7,446 nt of DNA from Chthoniobacterales bacterium (GCA_013812515.1 JACCTI010000248.1:1-7446), one strand, 5' to 3'. Counted from the first letter of the stretch, positions 1 through 6,638 are shown. Translations and numbers: made by a program. Notes: generated from the sequence alone by a model not told the origin.

Positions 1-1166
1 TGCAGAGCGAAGGCTCGGGCTTCATTGTGCGGCCTGATGGGTTCATCTTCACGAACAACCATGTCCTCGAAGGCGCAGAGCGGATCGATGTGAAATTGAA
101 GGATGGCCGCGAGTTCCAAGCCAAGCTTGTCGGTAGCGACGAGAAGACGGATGTCGCGGTGATCAAGATCGACGCGGCTAATCTCCCCGTGGTGCAGATT
201 GGGGACAGCGAAGCGGTGCGCGTGGGACAATTCGCGTTCGCGATCGGGGCGCCGTTTAAGCTCGACTACACGTTCACGTATGGGGTGATCAGCGGGAAAG
301 GCCGGAGCAAATTGCTGGCGACGGGCGGCTACTCGATCTCGGATTATCTCCAGACGGACGCCTCGATCAATCCCGGCAACAGCGGCGGCCCGCTTTGCGA
401 TATCGACGGGCGTGTCATCGGCATGAATACGCTGATCAACGGCTTGAATCGCGGTCTTGGCTTTGCCATCCCAATCAATCTCGCGAACGACATCGGCCAA
501 CAGTTGATTGCGGGGCAAAAGATTATCCGGCCCTGGCTCGGCATCCGCATCGAAACGCTGGGCGACGATGCTTCGATCCGCGATCTGTTCAAGGGCCTCG
601 ATAAGGGTGTGGTCGTGCGGACGATCGAGGCCGACGCGCCGGCCTACAAAAGCGATCTCCGCCCGTTCGACGTGATCACGCAGGTAGATGGAACGCCGAT
701 TAGTACTGACACGCAATTGCAACGGGAGATCTTGAAGAAGAAGGTCGGCCAGAACGTAGACCTCACCGTTTGGCGCAAGGGCCAGACATTAAAGATTCCA
801 GTGACTGCAGGCGAGTTGCCGGGTGAGATCGGACGCGCCTCGAATCAGAGCGCGCCCTCACCGCCCAAGCCTGAGGACATGAACAAGTTTGGCTTGCAGG
901 TACAGGACCTGACCAAAGAAGTTGCCGAGCGTCTCAAGCTGGACGTGCAGCAAGGTGTAATCGTCACCGAGGTCGCTGACAACAGTCTCGCCTCGGCACA
1001 AGGGATCGAGCGTGAGGACGTCATCACCGAAGTGGATGGCAAACCAGTGACGAACGTTGCCTCATTCCGCGAAGCGCTCACCAAGGCTGACTTGCGGAAA
1101 GGCATCCTGCTCTACCTCGACCGCAAAGGTAGCAAGACATTCGCGGTTATGAAGGCGGGCGGTTAA
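1..1166 (+). CDS. HtrA/Deg-family periplasmic serine protease with two PDZ domains, 5' end missing
   Basis: This is an S1C (Do/HtrA) serine protease, which degrades or refolds misfolded envelope proteins. The frame is open to the left edge (first whole codon at base 3), so the signal peptide and the start of the protease domain lie outside the window; an internal GTG at 27 sits inside the conserved GSGFIV segment and is not the start. The full triad is visible: His in TNNHV (codon 60-62), Asp in EKTDVAVIKI (150-152) and Ser in NPGNSGGPL (381-383). PDZ1 begins near base 530 (IRPWLGI) and runs to about 810. A Pro/Ser linker follows, then PDZ2 from about base 888 (FGLQVQDLT) to the TAA stop at 1164-1166. 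Two PDZ domains fit DegP/DegQ-type proteins rather than DegS. Which paralogue it is cannot be decided without the N-terminus. Confidence 0.95.
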   Translation, partial: QSEGSGFIVRPDGFIFTNNHVLEGAERIDVKLKDGREFQAKLVGSDEKTDVAVIKIDAANLPVVQIGDSEAVRVGQFAFAIGAPFKLDYTFTYGVISGKGRSKLLATGGYSISDYLQTDASINPGNSGGPLCDIDGRVIGMNTLINGLNRGLGFAIPINLANDIGQQLIAGQKIIRPWLGIRIETLGDDASIRDLFKGLDKGVVVRTIEADAPAYKSDLRPFDVITQVDGTPISTDTQLQREILKKKVGQNVDLTVWRKGQTLKIPVTAGELPGEIGRASNQSAPSPPKPEDMNKFGLQVQDLTKEVAERLKLDVQQGVIVTEVADNSLASAQGIEREDVITEVDGKPVTNVASFREALTKADLRKGILLYLDRKGSKTFAVMKAGG

Positions 1167-1218
1167 ACGGGCAGGACGGCGCGCTATGCGCTGATTCGCT
1201 CTCGAATCCTAACCCGTT
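1166..1218 (+). other. Possible branched RNA fold just after the HtrA stop
   Basis: AACGGG (1166-1171) is complementary to CCCGTT (1213-1218). Two small hairpins lie between them: GCGC/GCGC (1181-1184 with 1188-1191) and GATTCG/CGAATC (1193-1198 with 1203-1208, loop CTCT). Together they could form a three-way junction in the 3' untranslated region of the HtrA mRNA. No T tract follows, so it is not a classical intrinsic terminator. It may stabilise or end the transcript, or be chance pairing in GC-rich DNA. Confidence 0.3.
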
Positions 1219-1576
1219 AGCAACATTCGGCGCGACGTAAGACTCCACAGGTAGGTTCACGTGGGCGGAGCTCCTCCCCGTCTCGACGCAAAAACAATCC
1301 CTCCCTTCGAGGTCCTGACTAACGACCGTTTGGGTGATCGCAGCGCGCGTTTGCAGGCGCGCTATTCCCTCGCGGTCTCTTGGCTACATTCCCCGATTGA
1401 CCACCATTTCGCCATATCGATGTCGCGGATGCGTGCTAGGCGCGCCCAACATCTTCTGGGTCCTTGCCTGATCGTCGTGCGCGAGCGCGCGACTGAAGAG
1501 CGGCTGACATGGAGCGACCGGATGGTAGAAGTCGAACGCAGCCGGGCTCTCCGAGCCCGCAACGGCCCATCAGCGC
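1167..1576. other. Non-coding gap between the HtrA gene and the small membrane genes
   Basis: I find no convincing gene in these 410 bases. Reading frames that cross it give Arg/Ser-rich proteins with no recognisable motif, and they run antisense through the neighbouring small gene. It does hold several inverted repeats: the fold at 1166-1218; AGCGCGC/GCGCGCT (1342-1348 with 1357-1363, loop of 8); a near-palindrome at 1474-1493 (GTCG...CGAC, one G-T pair in the stem); and CGGGCTC/GAGCCCG at 1543-1559. I could not match it to 6S RNA, tmRNA, RNase P RNA or SRP RNA by eye. Confidence 0.5.
1543..1559 (-). terminator. Candidate hairpin terminator after the small membrane-protein pair
   Basis: CGGGCTC (1543-1549) and GAGCCCG (1553-1559) form a perfect 7-bp GC-rich stem with a 3-base loop. 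It begins 17 bases past the stop codon of the minus-strand gene at 1577-1798. The position fits a transcript end, but no run of U follows in that direction, so a Rho-independent role is uncertain. Confidence 0.3.
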
Positions 1577-1798
1577 TTAGCTCTTCCTGTTACCGGCGAG
1601 CACCAAAACGATCCCGCCCACCAAGCAGATTCCGCCGAGAATCGGCGGAAATGGCACCGTCTTCTCCCGATCCGCGCTTACCTGCAACGGGCCAGCATCG
1701 ATCACCCTCTCGCGCTTCGTGTAGCTGAAGCCGCCATACGCTAGGGCGATGATGCCGATGACGATGAGAATGAAACCGATGATGCCTGCGGGCTTCAT
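1577..1798 (-). CDS. Small two-span membrane protein, 73 aa (DUF3185-like)
   Basis: The protein has an N-terminal hydrophobic span at about residues 4-26 (GIIGFILIVIGIIALAYGG) and a second at about 50-69 (PPILGGICLVGGIVLVLAG). Between them is a short charged, probably periplasmic loop (YTKRERVIDAGPLQVSADRE), and the tail is basic (NRKS). Similar small proteins are common in environmental bacteria and often carry the DUF3185 label; that match is from memory and the function is unknown. The ATG at 1796-1798 is preceded by AAGGG, which overlaps the stop codon of the 49-aa gene upstream, and by GGAG closer in. The 12-base gap to that gene argues for co-transcription. The strong, regular hydrophobic pattern makes it a real gene despite its size. 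Confidence 0.8.
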   Translation of the reverse strand: MKPAGIIGFILIVIGIIALAYGGFSYTKRERVIDAGPLQVSADREKTVPFPPILGGICLVGGIVLVLAGNRKS

Positions 1799-1810
1799 TT
1801 GCTCCGACCC

Positions 1811-1960
1811 TTAGAGTGTCCGTCGGCCCTGAACTAGATTGATAATCAGGATGACGACGGCGATGACGAGTAGGATATGAATGAATCCGCCCATCGTGTA
1901 GGAGCTGACGAGTCCGAGCAGCCAAAGCACGAGCAAGATAACGAAGATAGTCCAGAGCAT
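1811..1960 (-). CDS. Tiny two-span membrane protein, 49 aa (lmo0937/DUF5670-like)
   Basis: The protein starts MLWTIFVILLVLWLLGLVSS, continues YTMGGFIHILL and ends NLVQGRRTL before a TAA stop (1811-1813). It has two hydrophobic spans at about residues 2-18 and 27-43, joined by a short turn (SSYTMGG), and a basic end. The Trp-rich first span, the G-G-x-I-H-I-L-L-V-I-A motif and the length all fit the lmo0937/DUF5670 family of very small membrane proteins. The molecular role of this family is not known; stress association has been suggested by the contexts in which such genes occur. AAGGA lies 5 bases before the ATG at 1958-1960, a good ribosome binding site. It is the first gene of a two-gene unit with the 73-aa membrane protein. 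Confidence 0.85.
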   Translation of the reverse strand: MLWTIFVILLVLWLLGLVSSYTMGGFIHILLVIAVVILIINLVQGRRTL

Positions 1961-1989
1961 AGTTTTCCTTTGGGTTGAGTTTCCTTTGC
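1961..1989 (-). promoter_or_regulatory. Duplicated ribosome-binding-site segment before the 49-aa gene
   Basis: On the minus strand the motif CAAAGGAAA(A)CT occurs twice in tandem: at 1979-1989 and at 1961-1972, directly before the ATG. The copy next to the ATG supplies the Shine-Dalgarno element AAGGA. The other lies 18 bases further upstream and has no start codon at a suitable distance. It may be a standby site for ribosomes or a small local duplication. Confidence 0.5.
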
Positions 1990-2268
1990 TTCGTGTCCGA
2001 GGCAGCCGCTGCGCTTATCTCCCGGGTTTTTTTGATCGCCGTCCGCATGATCATCGCAAAGTTCTCAATCACTCTTCGACTGAGCAGCTGGAAAGCCGTC
2101 CATGCAGGCACGTGTTGCCGCTCATTTGATAACGTCAGAGAAGGTTCCGATCACTGCGCGCTCGCCGAGACAGGGTGTCTCCAGCAGGTTTGCTACTACG
2201 CCACCTTGGGCAAGAAGCTTCTGAGTGGCGAAGGCGGGCACAGGAAGCCCATCAGTAATGCCAGAACA

Positions 2269-2296
2269 TTGCTCCGCTCCAGCAGAACCGTATGCT
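2269..2296 (+). promoter_or_regulatory. Weak candidate sigma-70 promoter for ligA
   Basis: TTGCTC (2269-2274) and TATGCT (2291-2296) are separated by 16 bases, a poor to fair match to -35 and -10 boxes. Transcription would begin around 2302-2304, only about ten bases before the preferred ligA ATG at 2312. That would give a nearly leaderless mRNA and fits the lack of a Shine-Dalgarno sequence there. Such matches arise easily by chance. Confidence 0.2.
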
Positions 2297-2311
2297 GCCG
2301 CCGTGTCTTTG

Positions 2312-4312
2312 ATGCGACAGACCGCACAGCGAAAGGTGCAGATGCTGCGTGCGGAAATCGAGGAGCACAACCGCCGCTACTACGAAGAAGCGGCGCCGAC
2401 AATCACCGACCAGGAGTACGACGCGCTCTATCGCGAGCTCGTGGATCTGGAGAAGGAATTCCCGGAGTTCAACTCCACCGATTCGCCGACACACAAAGTC
2501 GGGGGCGTGCCCCTGAAATCATTCGCGCAGGTGACGCACCGAGCGCCGATGTTGAGCCTCGAGAACACTTACTCGGAAGAGGAGGTGCGCGATTTTTACC
2601 GCCGCCTGGAGCGCGTCTTGCCCGGGAAGAAAATTCCGGTCGTGATCGAGCCCAAGGTCGACGGGGTGGCTGTGTCGCTCCTGTATGAAGCGGGTCAACT
2701 TCGCTACGCCGCGACGCGCGGAGATGGTACCGTCGGGGACGACATCACGCAGAATGTCCGCACGATCCGATCCGTGCCTGTAAGGTTGAAAGGCTCGGCG
2801 CCAAGTATCCTTGAAGTCCGCGGTGAAGTCTTCATGCATAAAGAAGGCTTCGCGAAGCTGAACGCCGCACGCGCAGAAGATGGCCTGCCGGTCTTTGCGA
2901 ACCCACGCAATGCTGCTGCCGGATCACTCAAGCAGCTCGATCCTGGCATCGCAGCTCAGCGACCACTTGGTGTAATTTTTTACGGGACTGGCCAATTGGA
3001 AGGCGCGGAACTAATCCGGCATACGGATTTGTTTCCACTGTTCCGACGTCTCGGTCTGCCGGCCGGCGAGCGTTGGTGGATAGCGGAGTCTCTCGAGGAA
3101 ACGCTGAGGGCGATTCACGAACTCAACCAGGTGCGACACGGCTTTGCTTACCAAACCGACGGTGCCGTAGTGAAGATCGACTCGTTCGCGCAACGCGAGT
3201 TGCTCGGCTTCACCGCGAAGTCACCGCGTTGGGCGATTGCATTCAAATACGAAGCGGAACGAGCCGATACACGCTTGCTCGACATTCTAGTCCAGGTCGG
3301 GCGCACCGGTGTTCTCACGCCAGTCGCCGCGCTCGAACCGGTAACTGTCGGCGGCAGCCGCGTGGCTCGGGCGACATTGCACAACGAAGAGGAAATCCAA
3401 CGCAAGGACATACGGATCGGCGATACGGTCGTGATCGAGAAAGCCGGGGACGTTATTCCTGCCGTCGTGAGTGTTCGGATGGAGCTGCGCACCGGAGCCG
3501 AGCGGGAGTTTCACATGCCGAAGAACTGCCCCGAATGCGGGAGTCTCGTGCAGAAGGATGAGGGGCAGGTCGCGGTGCGATGTGTCAACGCGCAGTGTCC
3601 CGCGCAACTTCGACGGCGTATTTCCCACTTCGCTTCACGCGGTGCCATGGACATCGAAGGCTTGGGCGAAGCCATGGTCGCTCAGATGGTCGAGCACCGT
3701 TTGCTGCGTGATGTGAGCGACATTTACCGGCTCGACGCGACCAGGCTCGGGGAGCTCGAACGCGTCGGCGAAAAGAGCATCAGCAATTTATTGGAAGCGA
3801 TCGCACGAAGTAAGACGCGGCCGCTTTGGCGGCTGATTTTCGGGCTCGGTATTCTCCATGCAGGTGTGAGCGCATCCCGCGCGCTCGCTGATCACTTTCA
3901 GAATCTACAAGGGCTGATGGACAGCTCCGTCGACGAGCTGCAGCGAATTTCGGAGGTCGGGGAAGTCGTCGGGCAAAGCATCCACACCTTTTTTCAGGAA
4001 CCAGCGAATCGCGCGCTGATCGCGCGGCTCGCTACGGCCGACGTTCACCTCGACGATGGAGAGCCGGGACCGATCAGCGCCGCGGATTCTTCGTTCCGGC
4101 AGGGCACCTGGGTCATCACTGGAACACTGAGCCAACCTCGCGATGAGATCGCCGAAGCGATCATTGCGCGCGGCGGCAAGGTCAGCGGCAGCGTCAGCAA
4201 GAAAACCGGTTATGTGCTGGCAGGAGAAGACGCGGGCGGCAAATTGGAAAAGGCAAAGAAGCTCGGAGTTCGCGTGCTGAGCGAAGCTGAGTTTCGCGCG
4301 ATGTTGTTGTAG
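2312..4312 (+). CDS. ligA: NAD-dependent DNA ligase LigA, 666 aa
   Basis: LigA seals nicks in duplex DNA during replication and repair, using NAD+ to adenylate an active-site lysine. All domains are present. Domain Ia (about 1-68) carries HNRRYYE and ITDQEYD. The adenylation domain has EPKVDG with nucleophile Lys115, RGDG at 136-139, GEV at 171-173 and DGAVVKID at 283-290. An OB fold follows (about 318-400, including VGRTGVLTPVA). The zinc site is Cys406, Cys409, Cys424 and Cys429. Helix-hairpin-helix repeats follow (about 435-585), then a BRCT domain (about 590-666, TWVITGTL...). I chose the ATG at 2312 because it puts the lysine at 115, as in the E. coli enzyme, and gives the usual length. 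The frame stays open up to a GTG at 2225. An ATG at 2258 has AGGAAG ten bases upstream, so a longer start is possible. The stop is TAG at 4310-4312. Confidence 0.97.
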   Translation: MRQTAQRKVQMLRAEIEEHNRRYYEEAAPTITDQEYDALYRELVDLEKEFPEFNSTDSPTHKVGGVPLKSFAQVTHRAPMLSLENTYSEEEVRDFYRRLERVLPGKKIPVVIEPKVDGVAVSLLYEAGQLRYAATRGDGTVGDDITQNVRTIRSVPVRLKGSAPSILEVRGEVFMHKEGFAKLNAARAEDGLPVFANPRNAAAGSLKQLDPGIAAQRPLGVIFYGTGQLEGAELIRHTDLFPLFRRLGLPAGERWWIAESLEETLRAIHELNQVRHGFAYQTDGAVVKIDSFAQRELLGFTAKSPRWAIAFKYEAERADTRLLDILVQVGRTGVLTPVAALEPVTVGGSRVARATLHNEEEIQRKDIRIGDTVVIEKAGDVIPAVVSVRMELRTGAEREFHMPKNCPECGSLVQKDEGQVAVRCVNAQCPAQLRRRISHFASRGAMDIEGLGEAMVAQMVEHRLLRDVSDIYRLDATRLGELERVGEKSISNLLEAIARSKTRPLWRLIFGLGILHAGVSASRALADHFQNLQGLMDSSVDELQRISEVGEVVGQSIHTFFQEPANRALIARLATADVHLDDGEPGPISAADSSFRQGTWVITGTLSQPRDEIAEAIIARGGKVSGSVSKKTGYVLAGEDAGGKLEKAKKLGVRVLSEAEFRAMLL

Positions 4313-4322
4313 GTGTGCTTGT

Positions 4323-4377
4323 GCCAGGCACCGGCTTCGCGAGCAAACTCTCCCTGCAGGAGCCTGGCGCAAGCGCC
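4323..4377. terminator. Inverted-repeat cluster between convergent genes, possible bidirectional terminator
   Basis: GCCAGGC (4323-4329) pairs perfectly with GCCTGGC (4362-4368) across 32 bases that hold smaller hairpins: GCT/AGC around TCGCG, and CTCC/GGAG at 4350-4362. A second stem, GGCGC/GCGCC (4366-4370 with 4373-4377), overlaps the right arm, so the two stems compete. The cluster sits between the ligA stop and the convergent HtrA-like gene, where transcripts from both sides should end. No T tract is present. It could instead be a copy of a dispersed intergenic repeat. Confidence 0.35.
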
Positions 4378-4385
4378 TCTACACT

Positions 4386-5459
4386 CTACGGCGTGCGATC
4401 CAGCCCCAGCGGCAAGGCTTGCGGCGAGAGAGGCGATGCCACGACGGGCGGCCTCTGCGCAGCGGGATGGAAACCGGCCTCGACCGTAAACGTCATCTTC
4501 TCATTTCCGCGAAGGACCGTGATCGGAACCGGATCACCTGCCGTGATAAAGAAAGAAGCATCGATGACGTCTTCCGGTTCGTGCACCGGCGTTTTGCCGA
4601 CCTGGAGCAAAATATCGCCGGGCTTTGCCCCGGATTCCGCGGCCGGCGTTCCAGGCATAATCTCGGAAAACTGAGCACGCGAGCCTTCCAGCGGCGAAGG
4701 CGCTTCCGCGACGTTGATACCAATCCAACCGTGCCGCACTTCGCCGAAACGCACGAAGTCGGTCCGGATCTTTTCGGCAGCGTCGATCGGCAAGGCGTAA
4801 CAGGCGGAGCCGTTCTCGACGCTGCTCACGAGAATGCCAACGACTTCGCCTTTGAAATTCAACAACGGCGCACCTGCCTCACCGCGCTGCGTCGGCAAAT
4901 TCACCCGGAGATGTGTTGTCGAAAAATAGCGGCCGAGAAATTTGCGATCGAAACCGGCAATCATCCCGTAGCTCGGCGACTTCGGCAGATCGAGCGGAAA
5001 GCCGATTGTCATGACGGGTGCAGTCACTTCGAGTCCGCCCGATTTGCCCACCGGCAAAGCAGGTGTCGGCATGTCTACTTTCAGCAAAGCAATGCCGCTC
5101 CGCCGGTCCGTCATGACTTGCCGCGCTGGAACTTCCTTCCCGTCGAGCTCGATCGTGAAATCGTCGGCATCAGCGCCGACAGAAAACGCGGTGTAGAGAG
5201 TTCCAGTCGGATCAATAAAGAAGCCTGTGCCGGCAAGTTTGCCGTGCTCATCGACGGCGCGAATTTTCACGACCGCGCGCGCCGACCTCTCAAAAATCTC
5301 TTTGACCTCGCGACTGATCGAAGAGGCCGATTGCTCCTGTGCGCGCAGCGTGCTCGTCCAGAACACAAGGCCCAGAGCGAGGAAAAACCTCGTCACCGCG
5401 TTAAAGAGGGACTGCGAACGAGAAACGGTACGCCCGTTAGAACCGGAGAGCTGCCTCAT
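4386..5459 (-). CDS. Secreted HtrA-like pseudoprotease with one PDZ domain, 357 aa
   Basis: The fold is S1C (HtrA/Deg) trypsin-like, but the catalytic triad is gone. The usual T-N-x-H-V is LYTAFSV, with Ser93 in place of His. The usual S/T-D-I/L-A-L is RRSGIALLKV, with Gly122 in place of Asp. The usual G-N-S-G-G-P-L is GEAGAPL, with Ala195 in place of Ser. I checked all three codons on the minus strand. Residues about 17-40 look like a signal peptide (hydrophobic FFLALGLVFW, then TLRA before QEQ), so it should act in the periplasm. The protease-like domain covers about 50-235 and a single PDZ about 240-330, with GWIGI as its probable carboxylate-binding loop; the tail is Pro-rich. The start (ATG 5457-5459) overlaps the end of the putative anti-sigma gene by 23 bases, which suggests coupled translation. 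A role as a binding or sensor protein rather than a protease is inferred. A minority possibility is a different, non-canonical active site. Confidence 0.9.
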   Translation of the reverse strand: MRQLSGSNGRTVSRSQSLFNAVTRFFLALGLVFWTSTLRAQEQSASSISREVKEIFERSARAVVKIRAVDEHGKLAGTGFFIDPTGTLYTAFSVGADADDFTIELDGKEVPARQVMTDRRSGIALLKVDMPTPALPVGKSGGLEVTAPVMTIGFPLDLPKSPSYGMIAGFDRKFLGRYFSTTHLRVNLPTQRGEAGAPLLNFKGEVVGILVSSVENGSACYALPIDAAEKIRTDFVRFGEVRHGWIGINVAEAPSPLEGSRAQFSEIMPGTPAAESGAKPGDILLQVGKTPVHEPEDVIDASFFITAGDPVPITVLRGNEKMTFTVEAGFHPAAQRPPVVASPLSPQALPLGLDRTP

Positions 5460-5937
5460 AACTCACTGGAGTGCTATCAAGCACGTAGCGCGGGGTCGCT
5501 GTGGTTCGGTGAGTCGGGGCACTTGCAGGCGCCATGCGGAGAGGAGTTGCGCCGAGATCACGCATCGCGACTGGAGTGGAAAGGCTCCAGGCCGGGTCTG
5601 ATTCGGCCACTTGCATGGCCGGCGGCATCGAGCGCGTCGCGGTAGTCGCGACGTTCACATTCGATGGAGTTTGGGACACCTTAAGCGAAAGTACCGTCGC
5701 GAGAACTACGATCGCGGCCGCTGCGGCCGGATAGGAAGCCAGAGTGGGGACGTTCATCTGGAACATGAAGTCGTGCGCGCGCTGCCAGGCTACACGCCAG
5801 AGCGGCTGCCGAAGGAGCTCGGCCCGTTGGCGCCGATGAAACTCGTGCAGGAAGTCATCGAGATAACCGGGAGGCGGCTGCTCATGTCGCTTCAAACGCA
5901 AAAGCTTGCCGATCTCTTCGTCGTTGAAATGGTCCAT
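5437..5937 (-). CDS. Putative single-span anti-sigma factor, 166 aa
   Basis: An N-terminal charged region (DEEIGKLLRLKRHEQPPPGY then LDDFLHEFHRRQR) is followed by one hydrophobic span at about 66-87 (Ala-rich, YPAAAAAIVVLATVLSL) and a Ser/Thr/Ala/Pro-rich C-terminal tail. With the N-terminus in the cytoplasm this is the usual plan of an anti-sigma factor that holds an ECF sigma at the membrane. The gene starts 11 bases after the sigma factor gene, the usual position for its partner. It lacks the zinc-binding H-x3-C-x2-C motif of ZAS anti-sigma factors. No good Shine-Dalgarno precedes the ATG at 5935-5937, so translation may depend on the upstream gene. The last residues are AALRF, a hydrophobic end that could serve as a PDZ ligand. 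The function is inferred from layout and context, not from a recognised domain. Confidence 0.75.
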   Translation of the reverse strand: MDHFNDEEIGKLLRLKRHEQPPPGYLDDFLHEFHRRQRAELLRQPLWRVAWQRAHDFMFQMNVPTLASYPAAAAAIVVLATVLSLKVSQTPSNVNVATTATRSMPPAMQVAESDPAWSLSTPVAMRDLGATPLRMAPASAPTHRTTATPRYVLDSTPVSYEAALRF

Positions 5938-5948
5938 GCGGCGGTCGA

Positions 5949-6638
5949 TTAGGAAACGGGATTCTTCCGGAATTCCTCCAGATAATTCTGCAGCTGGCGA
6001 TTCGCGTAGAAGAGTCGGGAACGTACCGTGCCTTCCGAGACGCGCAAGATTTTACTGATTTCCGCGTGGGGCATTCCTTGAATGTGAAACATGGTGACCA
6101 CGGCTCTGTGTTCGTCAGACAATTTCATCATAGCCTCGTTCAATCTTAACTGGAGCTCGGAAAGATCTGCTTCACGCACAGGACTGCTCGTTTGCGTAAG
6201 CTCAAGGAACTCTTTGTCGTTCTGAATACTCGCGTCCACATCATCGAGGCTGAGATTGAATCGGCGACCGCGCTTCTTCAGGAAATTGAGCGTCATGTTT
6301 ACCGCGATGGAATGGATCCAGGTGTAGAACGATGACTTGCCGCGGAACCCGCGGATCGATTTGTAAGCCTTCGAGAACACGTCCTGCAGCAGGTCGTTCG
6401 TGTCCTCATGATTCGAGGTCATGTTGTAGATGAGTCCGTACAAGCGCGCCGTGTACTTGACGACGAGCCGATCAAAAGCAACCACGTCACCTTCTTGCGT
6501 CCGCGCGACGAGCTGCTGATCTTCATCCACTTTCCGGTGCTCCATAGCGTGGCGCCTAGGAGTAGCACGCGGCTGGAGGCCAGACGACAACAAATCCGAG
6601 AAGCGCCGCGGGCGCGGCAACGCAATGGTGGCACTCAT
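5949..6638 (-). CDS. ECF-type RNA polymerase sigma factor, 229 aa
   Basis: This sigma-70 family protein directs RNA polymerase to a specific promoter set, probably for envelope stress. Region 2 spans about residues 43-122 (DQQLVARTQEGDVVAFDRLV; LLQDVFSKAYKSIRGFRG; SSFYTWIHSIAVNMTLNFLK). A short linker leads to region 4 at about 162-218 (LSDEHRAVVTMFHIQGMPHA and the helix-turn-helix ILRVSEGTVRSRLF). There is no region 1.1 or 3, as expected for the ECF class. I chose the ATG at 6636-6638 because GAGG lies 8 bases upstream. An earlier ATG (6660-6662) overlaps the stop of the metallopeptidase gene as TGATG and would add 8 residues. A later one (6543-6545) would give 198 residues, closer to the usual ECF length but with a weak binding site. 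The extra N-terminal 31 residues are basic and Pro-rich and match nothing I know. Confidence 0.93.
   Translation of the reverse strand: MSATIALPRPRRFSDLLSSGLQPRATPRRHAMEHRKVDEDQQLVARTQEGDVVAFDRLVVKYTARLYGLIYNMTSNHEDTNDLLQDVFSKAYKSIRGFRGKSSFYTWIHSIAVNMTLNFLKKRGRRFNLSLDDVDASIQNDKEFLELTQTSSPVREADLSELQLRLNEAMMKLSDEHRAVVTMFHIQGMPHAEISKILRVSEGTVRSRLFYANRQLQNYLEEFRKNPVS

Larger units (their letters stand above)
1961..2311. other. Divergent intergenic region between the small membrane genes and ligA
   Basis: About 350 bases should hold the promoters of both the leftward small-gene pair and rightward ligA. A CCCGGG followed by seven T (2021-2033) stands out, but no hairpin abuts it, so it is not a clear terminator. 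GAACTT occurs on the minus strand near 2060-2065 without a TCTAA-like partner at the right distance. Frames crossing the region are continuations of antisense shadows. A minus-strand frame at 2122-2370 has balanced composition but no recognisable domain, and it overlaps the start of ligA, so it is not called. Confidence 0.45.

Noticed and set aside
1261..1728. 155-codon plus-strand frame starting with GTG
   Set aside because: It is Arg/Ser/Pro-rich without motifs, and its second half is antisense to the well-supported 73-aa membrane protein gene.
2021..2033. CCCGGG followed by seven T as a rho-independent terminator
   Set aside because: The nearest hairpin (GCAG/CTGC) ends well before the T run, and no gene on the plus strand ends here.
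1590..2111. 173-codon minus-strand frame
   Set aside because: It runs out of frame through both small membrane-protein genes, and its translation is rich in Arg/His/Ser with no recognisable pattern.
1975..2688. 237-codon plus-strand frame that begins in the intergenic region
   Set aside because: Its last two thirds overlap ligA in another frame, and no part resembles a known protein.
4419..5645. 408-codon plus-strand open frame
   Set aside because: It is an antisense shadow of the HtrA-like and anti-sigma genes, with Arg/His-rich composition and no domain. Long antisense frames are common in GC-rich DNA.
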